NCBI RefSeq assembly: GCF_016767715.1
Contig: NZ_CP050145.1
Coordinates: 3,782,001-3,846,000 of the forward strand
Length of the DNA: 64,000 nucleotides
Source of the DNA: Mycobacteroides chelonae
GTDB lineage: Bacteria; Actinomycetota; Actinomycetes; Mycobacteriales; Mycobacteriaceae
Direction of reading: 5' to 3'
Positions within the stretch are counted from its first letter, which is position 1, and the number at the start of each line of letters is the position of its first letter. The notes below the pieces were generated by a model. It had not been told where the DNA came from. It searched no databases and saw only the letters and a list, made by a program, of their open reading frames with translations. Made by a program: the position numbers and the translations under genes. Positions 45,090 to 53,154 of the stretch are shown here, in pieces.

Positions 45090-45470
45090 ATGACCAACGA
45101 ACACGACGTCAAGACGCTGCTCTACACGTATGAGCAAGCGCTGAACAACAGCGACGCAGCCTTGGCCGCCTCTTGCTACACCGCCGGCGGAGTCTTCATG
45201 CCGACTGCTCAGCCCACCGCGACAGGGGATGGATTGCGTGAAGCATATGAACAAATCTTCAGTGCCATCCGCCTCAACGTGACGTTCACCATCGATGAAC
45301 TCGTCATAGCGAGTGACGACATCGCGTATGCCCTAACTCGCAGCAAAGGCACTCAGACCGTGCTGGCCGACGGCACCCGAAGCACCGAGTCCAACCGCGA
45401 GGTGTTTGTCCTCCACAAAGAAGACGGTGCGTGGAAAATAGCCCGATACATGTTCAACAAGTCCGAATAA
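45090..45470 (+). CDS. SnoaL/NTF2-like protein (SgcJ/EcaC or DUF4440 type)
   Basis: A 126-residue cone-shaped alpha+beta barrel protein: VKTLLYTYEQALNNSDAALAASCYTAGGVFMP near the N-terminus, GDGLREAYEQIFSAIRLNVTFTI, and REVFVLHKEDGAWKIARYMFN at the C-terminus. These features are typical of small NTF2-like proteins that act as enzymes or ligand binders. ATG 45090 is preceded by AGGAA. It shares twin palindromic operators with the divergent MarR-MDR operon and is probably coregulated with it. The longer ORF upstream from 44979 is antisense to marR and is rejected. Confidence 0.85.
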   Translation: MTNEHDVKTLLYTYEQALNNSDAALAASCYTAGGVFMPTAQPTATGDGLREAYEQIFSAIRLNVTFTIDELVIASDDIAYALTRSKGTQTVLADGTRSTESNREVFVLHKEDGAWKIARYMFNKSE

Positions 45471-45585
45471 CCTGCACACAGTCTGGCCGGCTGCAGGGGT
45501 GATGCCCTGGGCCGTCGCACCATGTTCCACGAGCCGAACATCGCTTACCGCTGAACAGGATCGGCCACTCTGAATGTGGCCCACA

Positions 45586-45591
45586 TAGAGT
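45586..45591 (+). promoter_or_regulatory. Leaderless -10 element (TAGAGT) of a small membrane protein gene
   Basis: TAGAGT is followed by 8 nt and ATG 45600. Confidence 0.35.
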
Positions 45592-45599
45592 GTGAAGCG

Positions 45600-45836
45600 A
45601 TGAGAGCGCCGGACCCCGACTTCTACGTCGCATTGATGGCGGCCGTCAGCGGAGGCATCTGCGTACTCGCGGAACCGCGCGAAAGTACCCTCCAGAAATG
45701 GCTTTACTGGGCCGTCGCTCCGGCGGTCGCCATCGCATGCATATCGCTGGCCCTTGAGAGCGTGCTCGCGGGATTCGGGCTTGGCGTCTTCGTAGTCTTG
45801 TTTCTTGCCCTGATGTACCTCCGATACAAGCTCTGA
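45600..45836 (+). CDS. Hypothetical small membrane protein
   Basis: A 78-residue protein with two or three hydrophobic helices (about 8-22, 36-56, 58-74) and a short basic C-terminus. A GTG at 45576 would add eight residues, but ATG 45600 has a -10-like TAGAGT 8 nt upstream. No family recognised. It stands alone between the NTF2-like gene and a secreted-protein gene. Confidence 0.55.
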   Translation: MRAPDPDFYVALMAAVSGGICVLAEPRESTLQKWLYWAVAPAVAIACISLALESVLAGFGLGVFVVLFLALMYLRYKL

Positions 45837-45946
45837 CACCCCTGAGGTTGCCCACCACGCTGCCGATCCTCCCCGTGGATTGAACGAAGACCCCGAGGCT
45901 CTTCGGCGTACAGTGCGCTCATCGGGTTGGACTTGAGGAGGGAATC

Positions 45947-46333
45947 ATGAAGGCTATCTTGGTTGCGCTGGCAGCGTTAATAAGCTGTGCCCCAGTCAGT
46001 TATGCCGATCCCATCAAGTTCTCCGACAACACCGACCTCGGCACATGGTTGGCATCAAACGGATTCAGCTGTGTGCCTGCACTCGATTTTCTGTTGTGCT
46101 CGTATCAGGAAAGGGCACATTCGTGGCAGTTTCAGGTAGTCAATGGCGATACCACAGCTAAGCGAAAGGCAAGCTGTGACGCTGGTACAGCAGTGAGTCA
46201 AAGCCATCTGCAAGGCGACACATGGGCTCTCTTCTCCGGCAAGGGAGATGGGGCACTATCCGGCATGCTCGAAACGATGAACACCAAGGGCTTGGCGGAC
46301 GGGAAGATCGTTACCTCATGCCCTTACAACTAG
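45947..46333 (+). CDS. Hypothetical secreted protein
   Basis: A 128-residue protein with a clear Sec signal peptide: MKAILVALAALISCAPVSYA with cleavage expected after A20. The mature part is about 108 residues with four cysteines that could form two disulfides, and an N-terminal FSDNTDLGTWLASNGFSC segment. No homologue is recognised. Third codon positions are clearly less GC-biased than in neighbouring core genes, suggesting acquired DNA. GAGGAGGG upstream of the ATG is a good ribosome binding site. It ends 4 bp inside the convergent GNAT gene end. Confidence 0.72.
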   Translation: MKAILVALAALISCAPVSYADPIKFSDNTDLGTWLASNGFSCVPALDFLLCSYQERAHSWQFQVVNGDTTAKRKASCDAGTAVSQSHLQGDTWALFSGKGDGALSGMLETMNTKGLADGKIVTSCPYN

Positions 46334-46803
46334 GCCGACCATTGGATGGCTAGCGTCATGAAGGTGCTGTTGGCGTCTTCGATGTAGGAGTCGAAGGGGC
46401 CACACTCAATAAACCCGTGTTTACGGTAGAGCGCCCGGGCCGGAGCGAAGAAGTCCATACTGCCGGTCTCCAACGAAACCCTGTTCACACCACGATTCCT
46501 GGCGTCATTAAGGACATACAGAAGCATCATTGAGGCGATGCCTTGACCCCGTCGGTTCGGGTCGGTCCGCATGCTCTTGAGTTCCTCGTGTTGTGCAGAG
46601 ATCTGGGCCAGCGCAACAGTTCCGACCAGATCGTGCCCGTCCCGGGCAACCCACAGTCTGACTCCGGAATCCTGCAGGCCCACCGCATCTAGAGCGTGCT
46701 GACTCTCCGTTGGCGCGGTCGGCGCGACATCGTCCAGGTGGGCCTGCAAGAATGCCAGAAGCGCACTGTCCTGGAAATCTGCCACTGTGATCGAGAGCGC
46801 CAC
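46330..46803 (-). CDS. GNAT-family N-acetyltransferase
   Basis: A 157-residue acetyl-CoA-dependent acetyltransferase. LKSMRTDPNRRGQGIASMMLLYVLNDARNRG contains the Q/RxxGxG/A acetyl-CoA motif near residue 97, followed by VSLETGSMDFFAPARALYRKHGF. This is the YedL/PAT-like subgroup with GLxxTGS-like strand 5. The open frame runs upstream to 47190 but that part is antisense to the VOC gene. GTG 46803 has GGGAG 8 nt upstream and gives the family N-terminus. Substrate unknown. Confidence 0.85.
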   Translation of the reverse strand: MALSITVADFQDSALLAFLQAHLDDVAPTAPTESQHALDAVGLQDSGVRLWVARDGHDLVGTVALAQISAQHEELKSMRTDPNRRGQGIASMMLLYVLNDARNRGVNRVSLETGSMDFFAPARALYRKHGFIECGPFDSYIEDANSTFMTLAIQWSA

Positions 46804-46846
46804 GATCTGTTCTCCCGGTGCTAGCGGACTGTCGGATACCAGTCCA

Positions 46847-47197
46847 TCATGCAGTGTGGCGGGCAGGCTGATGCAGGCCGAACCGTACGCCCTGGTCGTC
46901 CCTGCAGAATGCGAACCTGCCGAAATCAGGCTCCTCAGGTCTGGGATCTTCGGCTTCACCGCCGAGTTTGCGGACGGATGAGACTGCGGCCTCAATATCC
47001 GGGACCCCGAAGAATACGTCGATCCGGCGGTCCTCATCATCGTTGTGCAGTCCGCCTCGCACGCCCCCCGTTTCAAGCCAAGCCTGCCCAGTCTCACCCA
47101 TTGCGTGCGGTGTCCAGCCGAAGAGCTGCAGGTAGAACTTCTGAGCGCGTACCGCATCGGGCACACCAATCTCGAAGTACGTCGGTTCACCAGTCAT
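46847..47197 (-). CDS. VOC/glyoxalase-family protein
   Basis: A 116-residue vicinal oxygen chelate protein with two beta-alpha-beta-beta-beta modules: TYFEIGVPDAVRAQKFYLQLFGW and IDVFFGVPDIEAAVSSVRKLGGEAEDP, ending DDQGVRFGLHQ. The Glu/His metal-site pattern is partial, so it may be a binding protein rather than an enzyme. ATG 47197 has AGGAGG 9 nt upstream. It lies 25 bp after the AraC-like regulator on the same strand and is likely cotranscribed. Upstream in-frame codons to 47392 overlap that regulator and are not used. Confidence 0.85.
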   Translation of the reverse strand: MTGEPTYFEIGVPDAVRAQKFYLQLFGWTPHAMGETGQAWLETGGVRGGLHNDDEDRRIDVFFGVPDIEAAVSSVRKLGGEAEDPRPEEPDFGRFAFCRDDQGVRFGLHQPARHTA

Positions 47198-47222
47198 CGT
47201 CGGGGTTCCTCCTCGTATGGAT

Positions 47223-48161
47223 TTATCTGATAGCACCGACGCTAGGCCCGCCATCCGCCCCCGTCTTGTACAAATGTTCGCCGGCCATGGGGATCCCGCA
47301 TCCCAGCAAGTCGTCGTGCCGTAATCCGGCCCATTCCCGCGGTGAACACCCAGCGAGCATCCGGAAGTCTCTGTTGAAATGCGCCTGGTCAAAGTAACTG
47401 CAAGCCAATGCGATCGAGGAGAGCGATCGGTGGCCCGGTGCAGACAACGTCATTGCGCGACGGAAACGAAGCACGCGTGCAGCCGCCTTGGGTGTCAGTC
47501 CGACTTGGCTGCGGAAACGTCTCGCCAATCGAGCACGACTCCAACCGATCTCGGCGAGTATCTCCCCGATGATCGCGGTCCCACCGGTGCGATTCAGCCA
47601 ATCCCAGGCAAATTCGACCTCGACGTCAGGCTCGGGTCCATCAGCCACGGCGCGCATGAACATCGAATCGAGCAGGTCGAAACGGCGTGTCCAATCAGGC
47701 TCAACAGCAAGGCGTTCGGGTAGATATCGGCCGTTCTGCCCGAACAGGTCTTCAAGACTGACCACGCGATTGCTCACTTCGTCCATCGCCACGCCGGACA
47801 TTCGATACAACCCGAGCGGCGTCAGCCGCACCTCAACGCAGTGCTGCGTACCCGAATGCAACGTGGAGGTTGGCCCCTGGCTGATACCCGCACCGAATGC
47901 TTGCCACATCCGTGGGGACGCATGATCCGCTACATCGGCAACAAGCAGCGGGTCATCGAGTTCGATGATGAGCACCGGCTCGACACTGGCAACCTCGCTG
48001 CGCTCGACGGGCCGGTAGGACCACTCGCGAAGTTCGGTATATCCGTGCGCGATACCGGCGAGCGTGGCGTCAGCAGATGTAGTCACTGCCCGCCAGGCGG
48101 CTTCGTCTGTAGTCCCACGCTCATAACTTGCCGGACTGCGCATAGTCCCATCCTGCGCCAT
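47223..48161 (-). CDS. AraC-family transcriptional regulator
   Basis: A 312-residue regulator with an N-terminal cupin-like sensing region (LREWSYRPVERSEVASVEPVLIIEL, PTSTLHSGTQHCVEVRLTPLGLYRMSG) and a C-terminal double HTH from about residue 200: IIGEILAEIGWSRARLARRFRSQVGLTPKAAARVLRFRRAM, then SLSSIALACSYFDQAHFNRDFRMLAGCSPREW. ATG 48161 or ATG 48143 may start it. The downstream VOC gene is the probable cotranscribed target. The window between here and mfpA is accessory relative to M. tuberculosis. Confidence 0.9.
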   Translation of the reverse strand: MAQDGTMRSPASYERGTTDEAAWRAVTTSADATLAGIAHGYTELREWSYRPVERSEVASVEPVLIIELDDPLLVADVADHASPRMWQAFGAGISQGPTSTLHSGTQHCVEVRLTPLGLYRMSGVAMDEVSNRVVSLEDLFGQNGRYLPERLAVEPDWTRRFDLLDSMFMRAVADGPEPDVEVEFAWDWLNRTGGTAIIGEILAEIGWSRARLARRFRSQVGLTPKAAARVLRFRRAMTLSAPGHRSLSSIALACSYFDQAHFNRDFRMLAGCSPREWAGLRHDDLLGCGIPMAGEHLYKTGADGGPSVGAIR

Positions 48162-48183
48162 GTCGCGCCGCGAGGAGCAGGGA

Positions 48184-48189
48184 TACTGT
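48184..48189 (+). promoter_or_regulatory. Leaderless -10 element (TACTGT) of the trmL-like gene
   Basis: TACTGT is followed by 5 nt and GTG 48195. Confidence 0.4.
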
Positions 48190-48194
48190 CACCC

Positions 48195-48656
48195 GTGTTC
48201 CGCATCCTTTTCCACGAACCCCGGATAGCCCCGAATACCGGCAATGCCATCCGGATGGTGGCGGGCACCGGGTGCGAGCTGCATCTGGTGCAGCCGCTAT
48301 TCGACCTGTCGGAGGCCAAGGTGCGCCGCGCCGGCCTGGATTATCACGACATGGCGTCGGTGACGGTCCACGAAAGCCTTTCCGCTGCTTGGGAATCGAT
48401 GCATCCACAACGGGTCTATGCCTTTACCACTCATGCGACCGTCAGCTACACCGACATCGCCTATCAGCCGGGTGATGTGCTGCTGTTCGGCCCCGAACCG
48501 ACCGGCCTGGATGCCGAGGTCCTGGACGATCCACACATCACCGAGAAGGTACGCATCCCGCTGCTACCAGGGCGCAGATCACTCAACCTGTCCAATGCCG
48601 CAGCCATCGCCGCATACGAGGCCTGGCGTCAGCATGGTTTCGAAGGCAGCGTCTAA
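48195..48656 (+). CDS. trmL: tRNA (cytidine/uridine-2'-O-)-methyltransferase, SPOUT family (TrmL-like, Rv3366 homologue)
   Basis: A 153-residue SpoU/TrmH-class enzyme expected to methylate the wobble ribose of tRNA-Leu isoacceptors. It begins FRILFHEPRIAPNTGNAIRMVAGTGCELHLV, with the catalytic Arg/Asn region, and has the SPOUT knot motifs LLFGPEPTGL near residue 96 and IPLLPGRRSLNLSNAAAIAAYE near 120. GTG 48195 gives the Rv3366 length (154 in that annotation). The longer upstream frame is antisense to the AraC gene. Its stop overlaps the convergent dnaE2 stop by 4 bp. Confidence 0.92.
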   Translation: MFRILFHEPRIAPNTGNAIRMVAGTGCELHLVQPLFDLSEAKVRRAGLDYHDMASVTVHESLSAAWESMHPQRVYAFTTHATVSYTDIAYQPGDVLLFGPEPTGLDAEVLDDPHITEKVRIPLLPGRRSLNLSNAAAIAAYEAWRQHGFEGSV

Positions 48657-51600
48657 CGGAAGTCCCGCGAGGCGGATCTGATACGCAGGTCCAGTGGTCG
48701 CAGCTGATCGGCCACCACGGTGATGGCTCCGCTGGCATTCTGCACCTGGCCACGAATGATCAGCGCCTGCGCGGTCACCGCCAGCTTGCGGTACCGCGCC
48801 CACAGCCCCACCGAGCACACCACATTCACCATTCCCGTCTCGTCCTCAAGATTGATGAACGTGACCCCGGCTGCGGTGGCAGGCCGCTGACGATGGGTGA
48901 CCGCCCCCGCCACCAACACCCGCGACCCGTCCGGCACATCGAAGAGCCCCCTGGCCGGAACGACACCCAGCTCGTCGAGCTGTTTCCGCAGGAACTGGGT
49001 GGGATACGCGTCGGGGGTGACTCCGGTGGCCCACACATCGGCAGCAGCCTGAGTCACCTCCCCCATCGGCGGCAGCACCGGAACCCGGGAGGACACCCCG
49101 ACTCCGGGTAACCGGTCGGGGCGCTGCGCAGCGGCCGCACCCGCAACCCACAGCGCCTCACGCCGGGACATGCCGAAACAACCCAGCGCCCCTCCAGTGG
49201 CCAGCGCCTCGACCTGCGCCGTAGTCAATTGGATGCGACCGGTCAGATCGAGCAGAGAAGCGAACGGGCCATGCGTTTTTCGTTCCTCGACAATGGCGTG
49301 AGCCAGGTCGCTTCCGATGTGGCGGACGGCGCCCAGCCCGATCCGCACCTCCAGGCCGGCATTCTCCAACGTCGCATAGGACAAGCTGGCATTCACATCG
49401 GGACCGTGCACGGTGACACCGTGCCGACGAGCATCGGCCACCAAGGACTGCGGCGAATAGAAACCCATGGGCTGTGCACGCAGCAGCGCCGCGCAGAATG
49501 CGGCCGGATGATGCAGCTTGAACCAAGACGAATAGAACACCAACGAAGCGAAGCTCTGCGCGTGGCTTTCCGGAAAGCCGAAATTGGCAAAGGCGTAGAG
49601 CTTTTCGTAGATGCGGTCGGCCAGCTCTCCGGTGATGCCATGCAGGTTCCGCATGCCCTCATAGAATCTGCTCCGCAGCCTTTCCATCCGTTCCGGCGAC
49701 CGCTTGGATCCCATAGCCCGGCGCAGCTGATCGGATTCGGCGGGGCTGAACCCCGCGACATCGACGGCGAGTTGCATCAGCTGTTCCTGAAACAGCGGCA
49801 CTCCCAGAGTTTTATCCAACGCAGCCGCCATCGAGGGATGGTCATGCTCCCAATCTTTGTCGATCTTGTTGTATCGCCGGATATACGGATGGACTGAGCC
49901 ACCCTGGATGGGTCCCGGCCGGATCAGGGCCACCTCCACCACCAAGTCATAGAAACACGTGGGCTTCAGGCGGGGCAGCGTGGCCATCTGGGCGCGCGAC
50001 TCCACCTGGAAGACCCCCACCGAATCGGCGCGGGCCAGCATCTCGTAGACCGCCGCCTCAGAGAGGTCGATATGGGCCAGGTCCACCTCGATGCTCTTGT
50101 GTTCGCGGACCAGGTCGATGCAATAGTGCAGCGCAGAGAGCATGCCAAGGCCGAGTAGGTCGAACTTAACCAAACCCACTGCCGCACAATCATCTTTATC
50201 CCATTGCAGCACGCTACGGTTCTCCATGCGCGCCCATTCGACGGGCACCACATCGGCCAGCGGGCGATCGCAGATGACCATGCCGCCGGAGTGAATGCCC
50301 ATGTGCCGGGGAAAATTCTTGATCTGCTGAGCCAGGTCGATCACCTGCGACGGAATGCCGTCAACCTCCGCCGCGTCGGCCAAGCCGCCCCAGTGCCCGA
50401 GTTGCTTGCTCCAGGCGTCCTGCTGCCCCTGCGCGAACCCTAGAGCCTTAGCCATGTCCCGCACGGCCATTCGGCCACGATAGGTGATCACATTGGCCAC
50501 CTGCGCCGCATACTCGCGGCCGTACTTGTTGTAGACGTACTGGATGGCCTGTTCCCTTTCGTCCGATTCGATATCGATGTCGATGTCCGGCGGGCCGTCG
50601 CGAGCAGGCGATAGGAACCGTTCAAATAGCAGACCATTGGCCACCGGGTCGACATTGGTGACCCCGAGCGCGTAGCAGACCGCCGAGTTGGCGGCAGAGC
50701 CGCGCCCCTGGCACAGGATGTCGCTGCGACGGCAGAACTGGGTGATGTCATGCACCACCAGGAAGTAGCCCGGAAAATTGAGTTGGGCAATGATTTCCAG
50801 CTCGCGCTCGATTTGAGCGTAAGCCTTCTGCGCCCCCGCCCGGGGACCGTACCGACGCGCGGCACCTTCGAGGGCCAGATGCCGCAACCAGCTGTCCTCG
50901 GTATGGCCGGACGGGACGTCGAACGGCGGCAATTGCGGGGCAATGAGTCGCAGATCGAAAGCACACGCCTCCCCCAACTCGGCGGCCGCCGTCACCACCT
51001 CCGGGCAATGCGAGAACAGCCGCGCCATCTCATCTCCCGAACGCAGATGCGCACCCCCCACCGGCTCCAACCATCCCGCCGCATCATCGAGGCTCTTACG
51101 CGCGCGCACCGCCGCCATTGCCATGGCCAGGCGCCCACTCTCGGGTGTGGCGAAATGCGCTGCGGTGGTAGCGATGACACCGACACCGAACCGCGGAGCC
51201 AATGCGGAAAGCTCCGCGTTGTGGTCATCCTCATCCGGGTGGCCATGCCTGCTGATCTCGATGCTGACACGGTCGGCACCGAACCGGCCGACCAGATCGG
51301 CCAGTGCCGCCTCAGCCGCAACCGAGCCACCGGCGGCAAGTGCCCGTCGCACATGCCCCTTACGGCACCCGGTCAGGATGTGCCAGTGCCCACCCGCTGC
51401 CTCGGTAAGCGCGTCAAGGTCATAGCGCGGCTTACCCTTTCGGTCTTTTGACGTTCCTCCCGACAAGTGCGCGGTGGCCATTTGCCGCGACAACCGCCGA
51501 TACCCCTCCTGGCCCCGCGCCAGCACCAGCAGGTGTACCGAATCCTCCGTATTACCCTGCCCGCCAAGAGAAAGTTCCGCACCGAACACGGTGGGCAGGC

Positions 51601-51934
51601 CGAGCTCCTTGGCCGCTTCCGCGAAACGGACAACTCCGTAGAAACCATCGTGGTCGGTGATGGCTAGCGCCTTGAGGTCAAGCCGCGCGGCCTCCTGCGC
51701 CATCTCCTCGGGCAGGCTGGCACCGTCTAGAAAGCTAAACGCCGAATGCGCGTGCAGCTCCGCGTACGGCACCGCCGACCGGCCGCGCTCACGAGTGGGC
51801 GGTTCATAGGGCGGGCGTTTCCGGCTCCACGCCGGACCGTCCCCGCCATCCCCCGGAGGCGCGTGACGGTTGGGGCGCCCATCAAGCACCCGCTCCATTT
51901 CGGCCCACGTCGGGGGACCTTGCGACCAGCCCAT
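48653..51934 (-). CDS. dnaE2: Error-prone DNA polymerase III alpha subunit DnaE2
   Basis: A 1093-residue C-family polymerase of the SOS mutasome, Rv3370c homologue. A roughly 55-residue Pro/Arg-rich start precedes the PHP domain (PYAELHAHSAFSFLDGAS, LAITDHDGFYG). The palm contains the catalytic acidic cluster PDIDIDIESDEREQAIQYV near residue 450, with GRGSAANSAVCYALGVT before it. The OB domain (VLVAGAVTHRQRP...FINLEDETG) lies near 990-1030. The tau-binding C-terminus of DnaE1 is absent, as usual for DnaE2. An SOS box lies 13 bp upstream of ATG 51934. ImuA' and ImuB, its partners in induced mutagenesis, are about 9 kb downstream in the window. Confidence 0.96.
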   Translation of the reverse strand: MGWSQGPPTWAEMERVLDGRPNRHAPPGDGGDGPAWSRKRPPYEPPTRERGRSAVPYAELHAHSAFSFLDGASLPEEMAQEAARLDLKALAITDHDGFYGVVRFAEAAKELGLPTVFGAELSLGGQGNTEDSVHLLVLARGQEGYRRLSRQMATAHLSGGTSKDRKGKPRYDLDALTEAAGGHWHILTGCRKGHVRRALAAGGSVAAEAALADLVGRFGADRVSIEISRHGHPDEDDHNAELSALAPRFGVGVIATTAAHFATPESGRLAMAMAAVRARKSLDDAAGWLEPVGGAHLRSGDEMARLFSHCPEVVTAAAELGEACAFDLRLIAPQLPPFDVPSGHTEDSWLRHLALEGAARRYGPRAGAQKAYAQIERELEIIAQLNFPGYFLVVHDITQFCRRSDILCQGRGSAANSAVCYALGVTNVDPVANGLLFERFLSPARDGPPDIDIDIESDEREQAIQYVYNKYGREYAAQVANVITYRGRMAVRDMAKALGFAQGQQDAWSKQLGHWGGLADAAEVDGIPSQVIDLAQQIKNFPRHMGIHSGGMVICDRPLADVVPVEWARMENRSVLQWDKDDCAAVGLVKFDLLGLGMLSALHYCIDLVREHKSIEVDLAHIDLSEAAVYEMLARADSVGVFQVESRAQMATLPRLKPTCFYDLVVEVALIRPGPIQGGSVHPYIRRYNKIDKDWEHDHPSMAAALDKTLGVPLFQEQLMQLAVDVAGFSPAESDQLRRAMGSKRSPERMERLRSRFYEGMRNLHGITGELADRIYEKLYAFANFGFPESHAQSFASLVFYSSWFKLHHPAAFCAALLRAQPMGFYSPQSLVADARRHGVTVHGPDVNASLSYATLENAGLEVRIGLGAVRHIGSDLAHAIVEERKTHGPFASLLDLTGRIQLTTAQVEALATGGALGCFGMSRREALWVAGAAAAQRPDRLPGVGVSSRVPVLPPMGEVTQAAADVWATGVTPDAYPTQFLRKQLDELGVVPARGLFDVPDGSRVLVAGAVTHRQRPATAAGVTFINLEDETGMVNVVCSVGLWARYRKLAVTAQALIIRGQVQNASGAITVVADQLRPLDLRIRSASRDFR

Positions 51935-51946
51935 TCAAACAGTTTA

Positions 51947-51962
51947 TCGAACATATGTTCTA
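51947..51962. promoter_or_regulatory. LexA (SOS) box of dnaE2
   Basis: TCGAACATATGTTCTA fits the mycobacterial LexA consensus TCGAAC-N4-GTTCGA except for the last two bases. It is 13 bp from the dnaE2 ATG and also faces the divergent hydrolase gene. The reverse complement of this 16-mer recurs exactly at 63456-63471. Confidence 0.9.
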
Positions 51963-52083
51963 TAGTTCAATCGCTCGACCGGCCCTTATTGGCAAAGTAA
52001 CTAACTAGATATATACATGTATGCTGACAAGGCCCCGCACCTGGCGCGGCGGGCAAGCACCTAGCGAGAATCTGGAGAAGCGA

Positions 52084-53061
52084 ATGCCACACCACGGCAA
52101 CTACACGCCCGAGAAGGTCACCTTCCCCTCGCATGGCGAGGACATCGTCGGTGTCGTCCACCGCCCTTCCGGTGACGGCCCCTTCCCTGCGGTGGTCCTG
52201 CTGGGCCCGTACTCGTTCGAGAAGGAGCAGGCCCCGATTCACTACGCCACCCGTCTGGCCGACGAGGGTTTCCTGGCGCTGGCTTTCGACCCGCGCACCG
52301 TGGGCGAGAGCGGCGGCACCCCGCGCCGCCTCGAGAATCCGAAGATGAAGAACGAGGACGCGGTAGCGGCCATCGACTACCTGCTCACGCGCGACGACGT
52401 CGACGCATCGCGCATCTTCGGGGCCGGCGTCTGCCAAGGCGGACCCGAAATGCTCGACATCGCCTCATACGACGACCGGATCAAGGCCGTTGCCTCGGTG
52501 ACCGGTTACTACCGCGATCGCGAGACCGATCTGTTCATGATCGCCGCGGGTGTCAGCGAGAACCCCTTCGATCCGGCTACCGCACCCACCACCGAACAAC
52601 TGGAAGCGCTACTGGATGCCCGGCTCGAGCGGGCACGCGATGCCAAGACCCGGTACGAGCAGACCGGCGAAGTCATCTACGCGCCCCTGGTCTCTCCTGA
52701 CCTGGGCGACCCCGTCGCCGGGTCTGATGCCGGGCTGCCCGGCCCACTGGTGTGGAGCTGGTACGGATCGTGGACGCTCAAGGGCTGGGAGAACCGTTAC
52801 GCCATCATGAGCGACCTCGACCACTTCGACTACAGCACCGTGCCCGGTGCCGCCAAGCTCGACAAACCCGCATTGGTGATCCACTCCGACACCTGCATGA
52901 ACCCGGCGGCGGCCCGGCGGCACTTCGAGTCGATCCCCTCCGACGACAAGAAGCTCATCTGGGAGAACGGCACCAACCACTTCCAGTACTACGACCAGCC
53001 CGACATCGTCGACCGCACCGTCGGCCACATCGCCGACTGGTTCAACAGCCACCTGGCCTGA
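52084..53061 (+). CDS. Alpha/beta hydrolase with cysteine nucleophile (dienelactone hydrolase-like)
   Basis: A 325-residue alpha/beta-hydrolase. PFPAVVLLGPYSFEKEQAP is the oxyanion strand, and IFGAGVCQGGPEMLDIASYD is the nucleophile elbow with Cys117 in G-x-C-x-G-G, as in dienelactone hydrolases, where Ser would be usual. LVIHSDTCMNPAA supplies the Asp near 265 and NGTNHFQYYDQPDIVD the His near 300. Substrate unknown. ATG 52084 has GGAGAAG just upstream. It is divergent from dnaE2 across the SOS box and followed by a TetR gene that may control it. Confidence 0.85.
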   Translation: MPHHGNYTPEKVTFPSHGEDIVGVVHRPSGDGPFPAVVLLGPYSFEKEQAPIHYATRLADEGFLALAFDPRTVGESGGTPRRLENPKMKNEDAVAAIDYLLTRDDVDASRIFGAGVCQGGPEMLDIASYDDRIKAVASVTGYYRDRETDLFMIAAGVSENPFDPATAPTTEQLEALLDARLERARDAKTRYEQTGEVIYAPLVSPDLGDPVAGSDAGLPGPLVWSWYGSWTLKGWENRYAIMSDLDHFDYSTVPGAAKLDKPALVIHSDTCMNPAAARRHFESIPSDDKKLIWENGTNHFQYYDQPDIVDRTVGHIADWFNSHLA

Positions 53062-53067
53062 CGGGGG

Positions 53068-53115
53068 GCGCACCGGCTGGGTTGGCGGGCATAACCGCTG
53101 CCCCAGCCGGTGCGC
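53068..53115 (+). terminator. Strong 14-bp hairpin without U-tract after the cysteine hydrolase gene
   Basis: GCGCACCGGCTGGG (53068-53081) and CCCAGCCGGTGCGC (53102-53115) pair perfectly with a 20-nt loop, 6 bp after the stop. It separates the hydrolase gene from the TetR promoter. Confidence 0.65.
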
Positions 53116-53142
53116 TGCCGAAATCACGCGGCGGCATGCCTC

Positions 53143-53148
53143 TAGGCT
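53143..53148 (+). promoter_or_regulatory. Leaderless -10 element (TAGGCT) of the TetR gene
   Basis: TAGGCT is followed by 6 nt and ATG 53155. Confidence 0.55.
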
Positions 53149-53154
53149 CTTGGG

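Noticed and set aside
52013..52022. Palindrome ATACATGTAT upstream of the cysteine hydrolase
   Set aside because: Only 10 bp with no second copy. It may be a TetR site but is too short to call, and it lies in an AT-rich promoter region where such matches arise easily.
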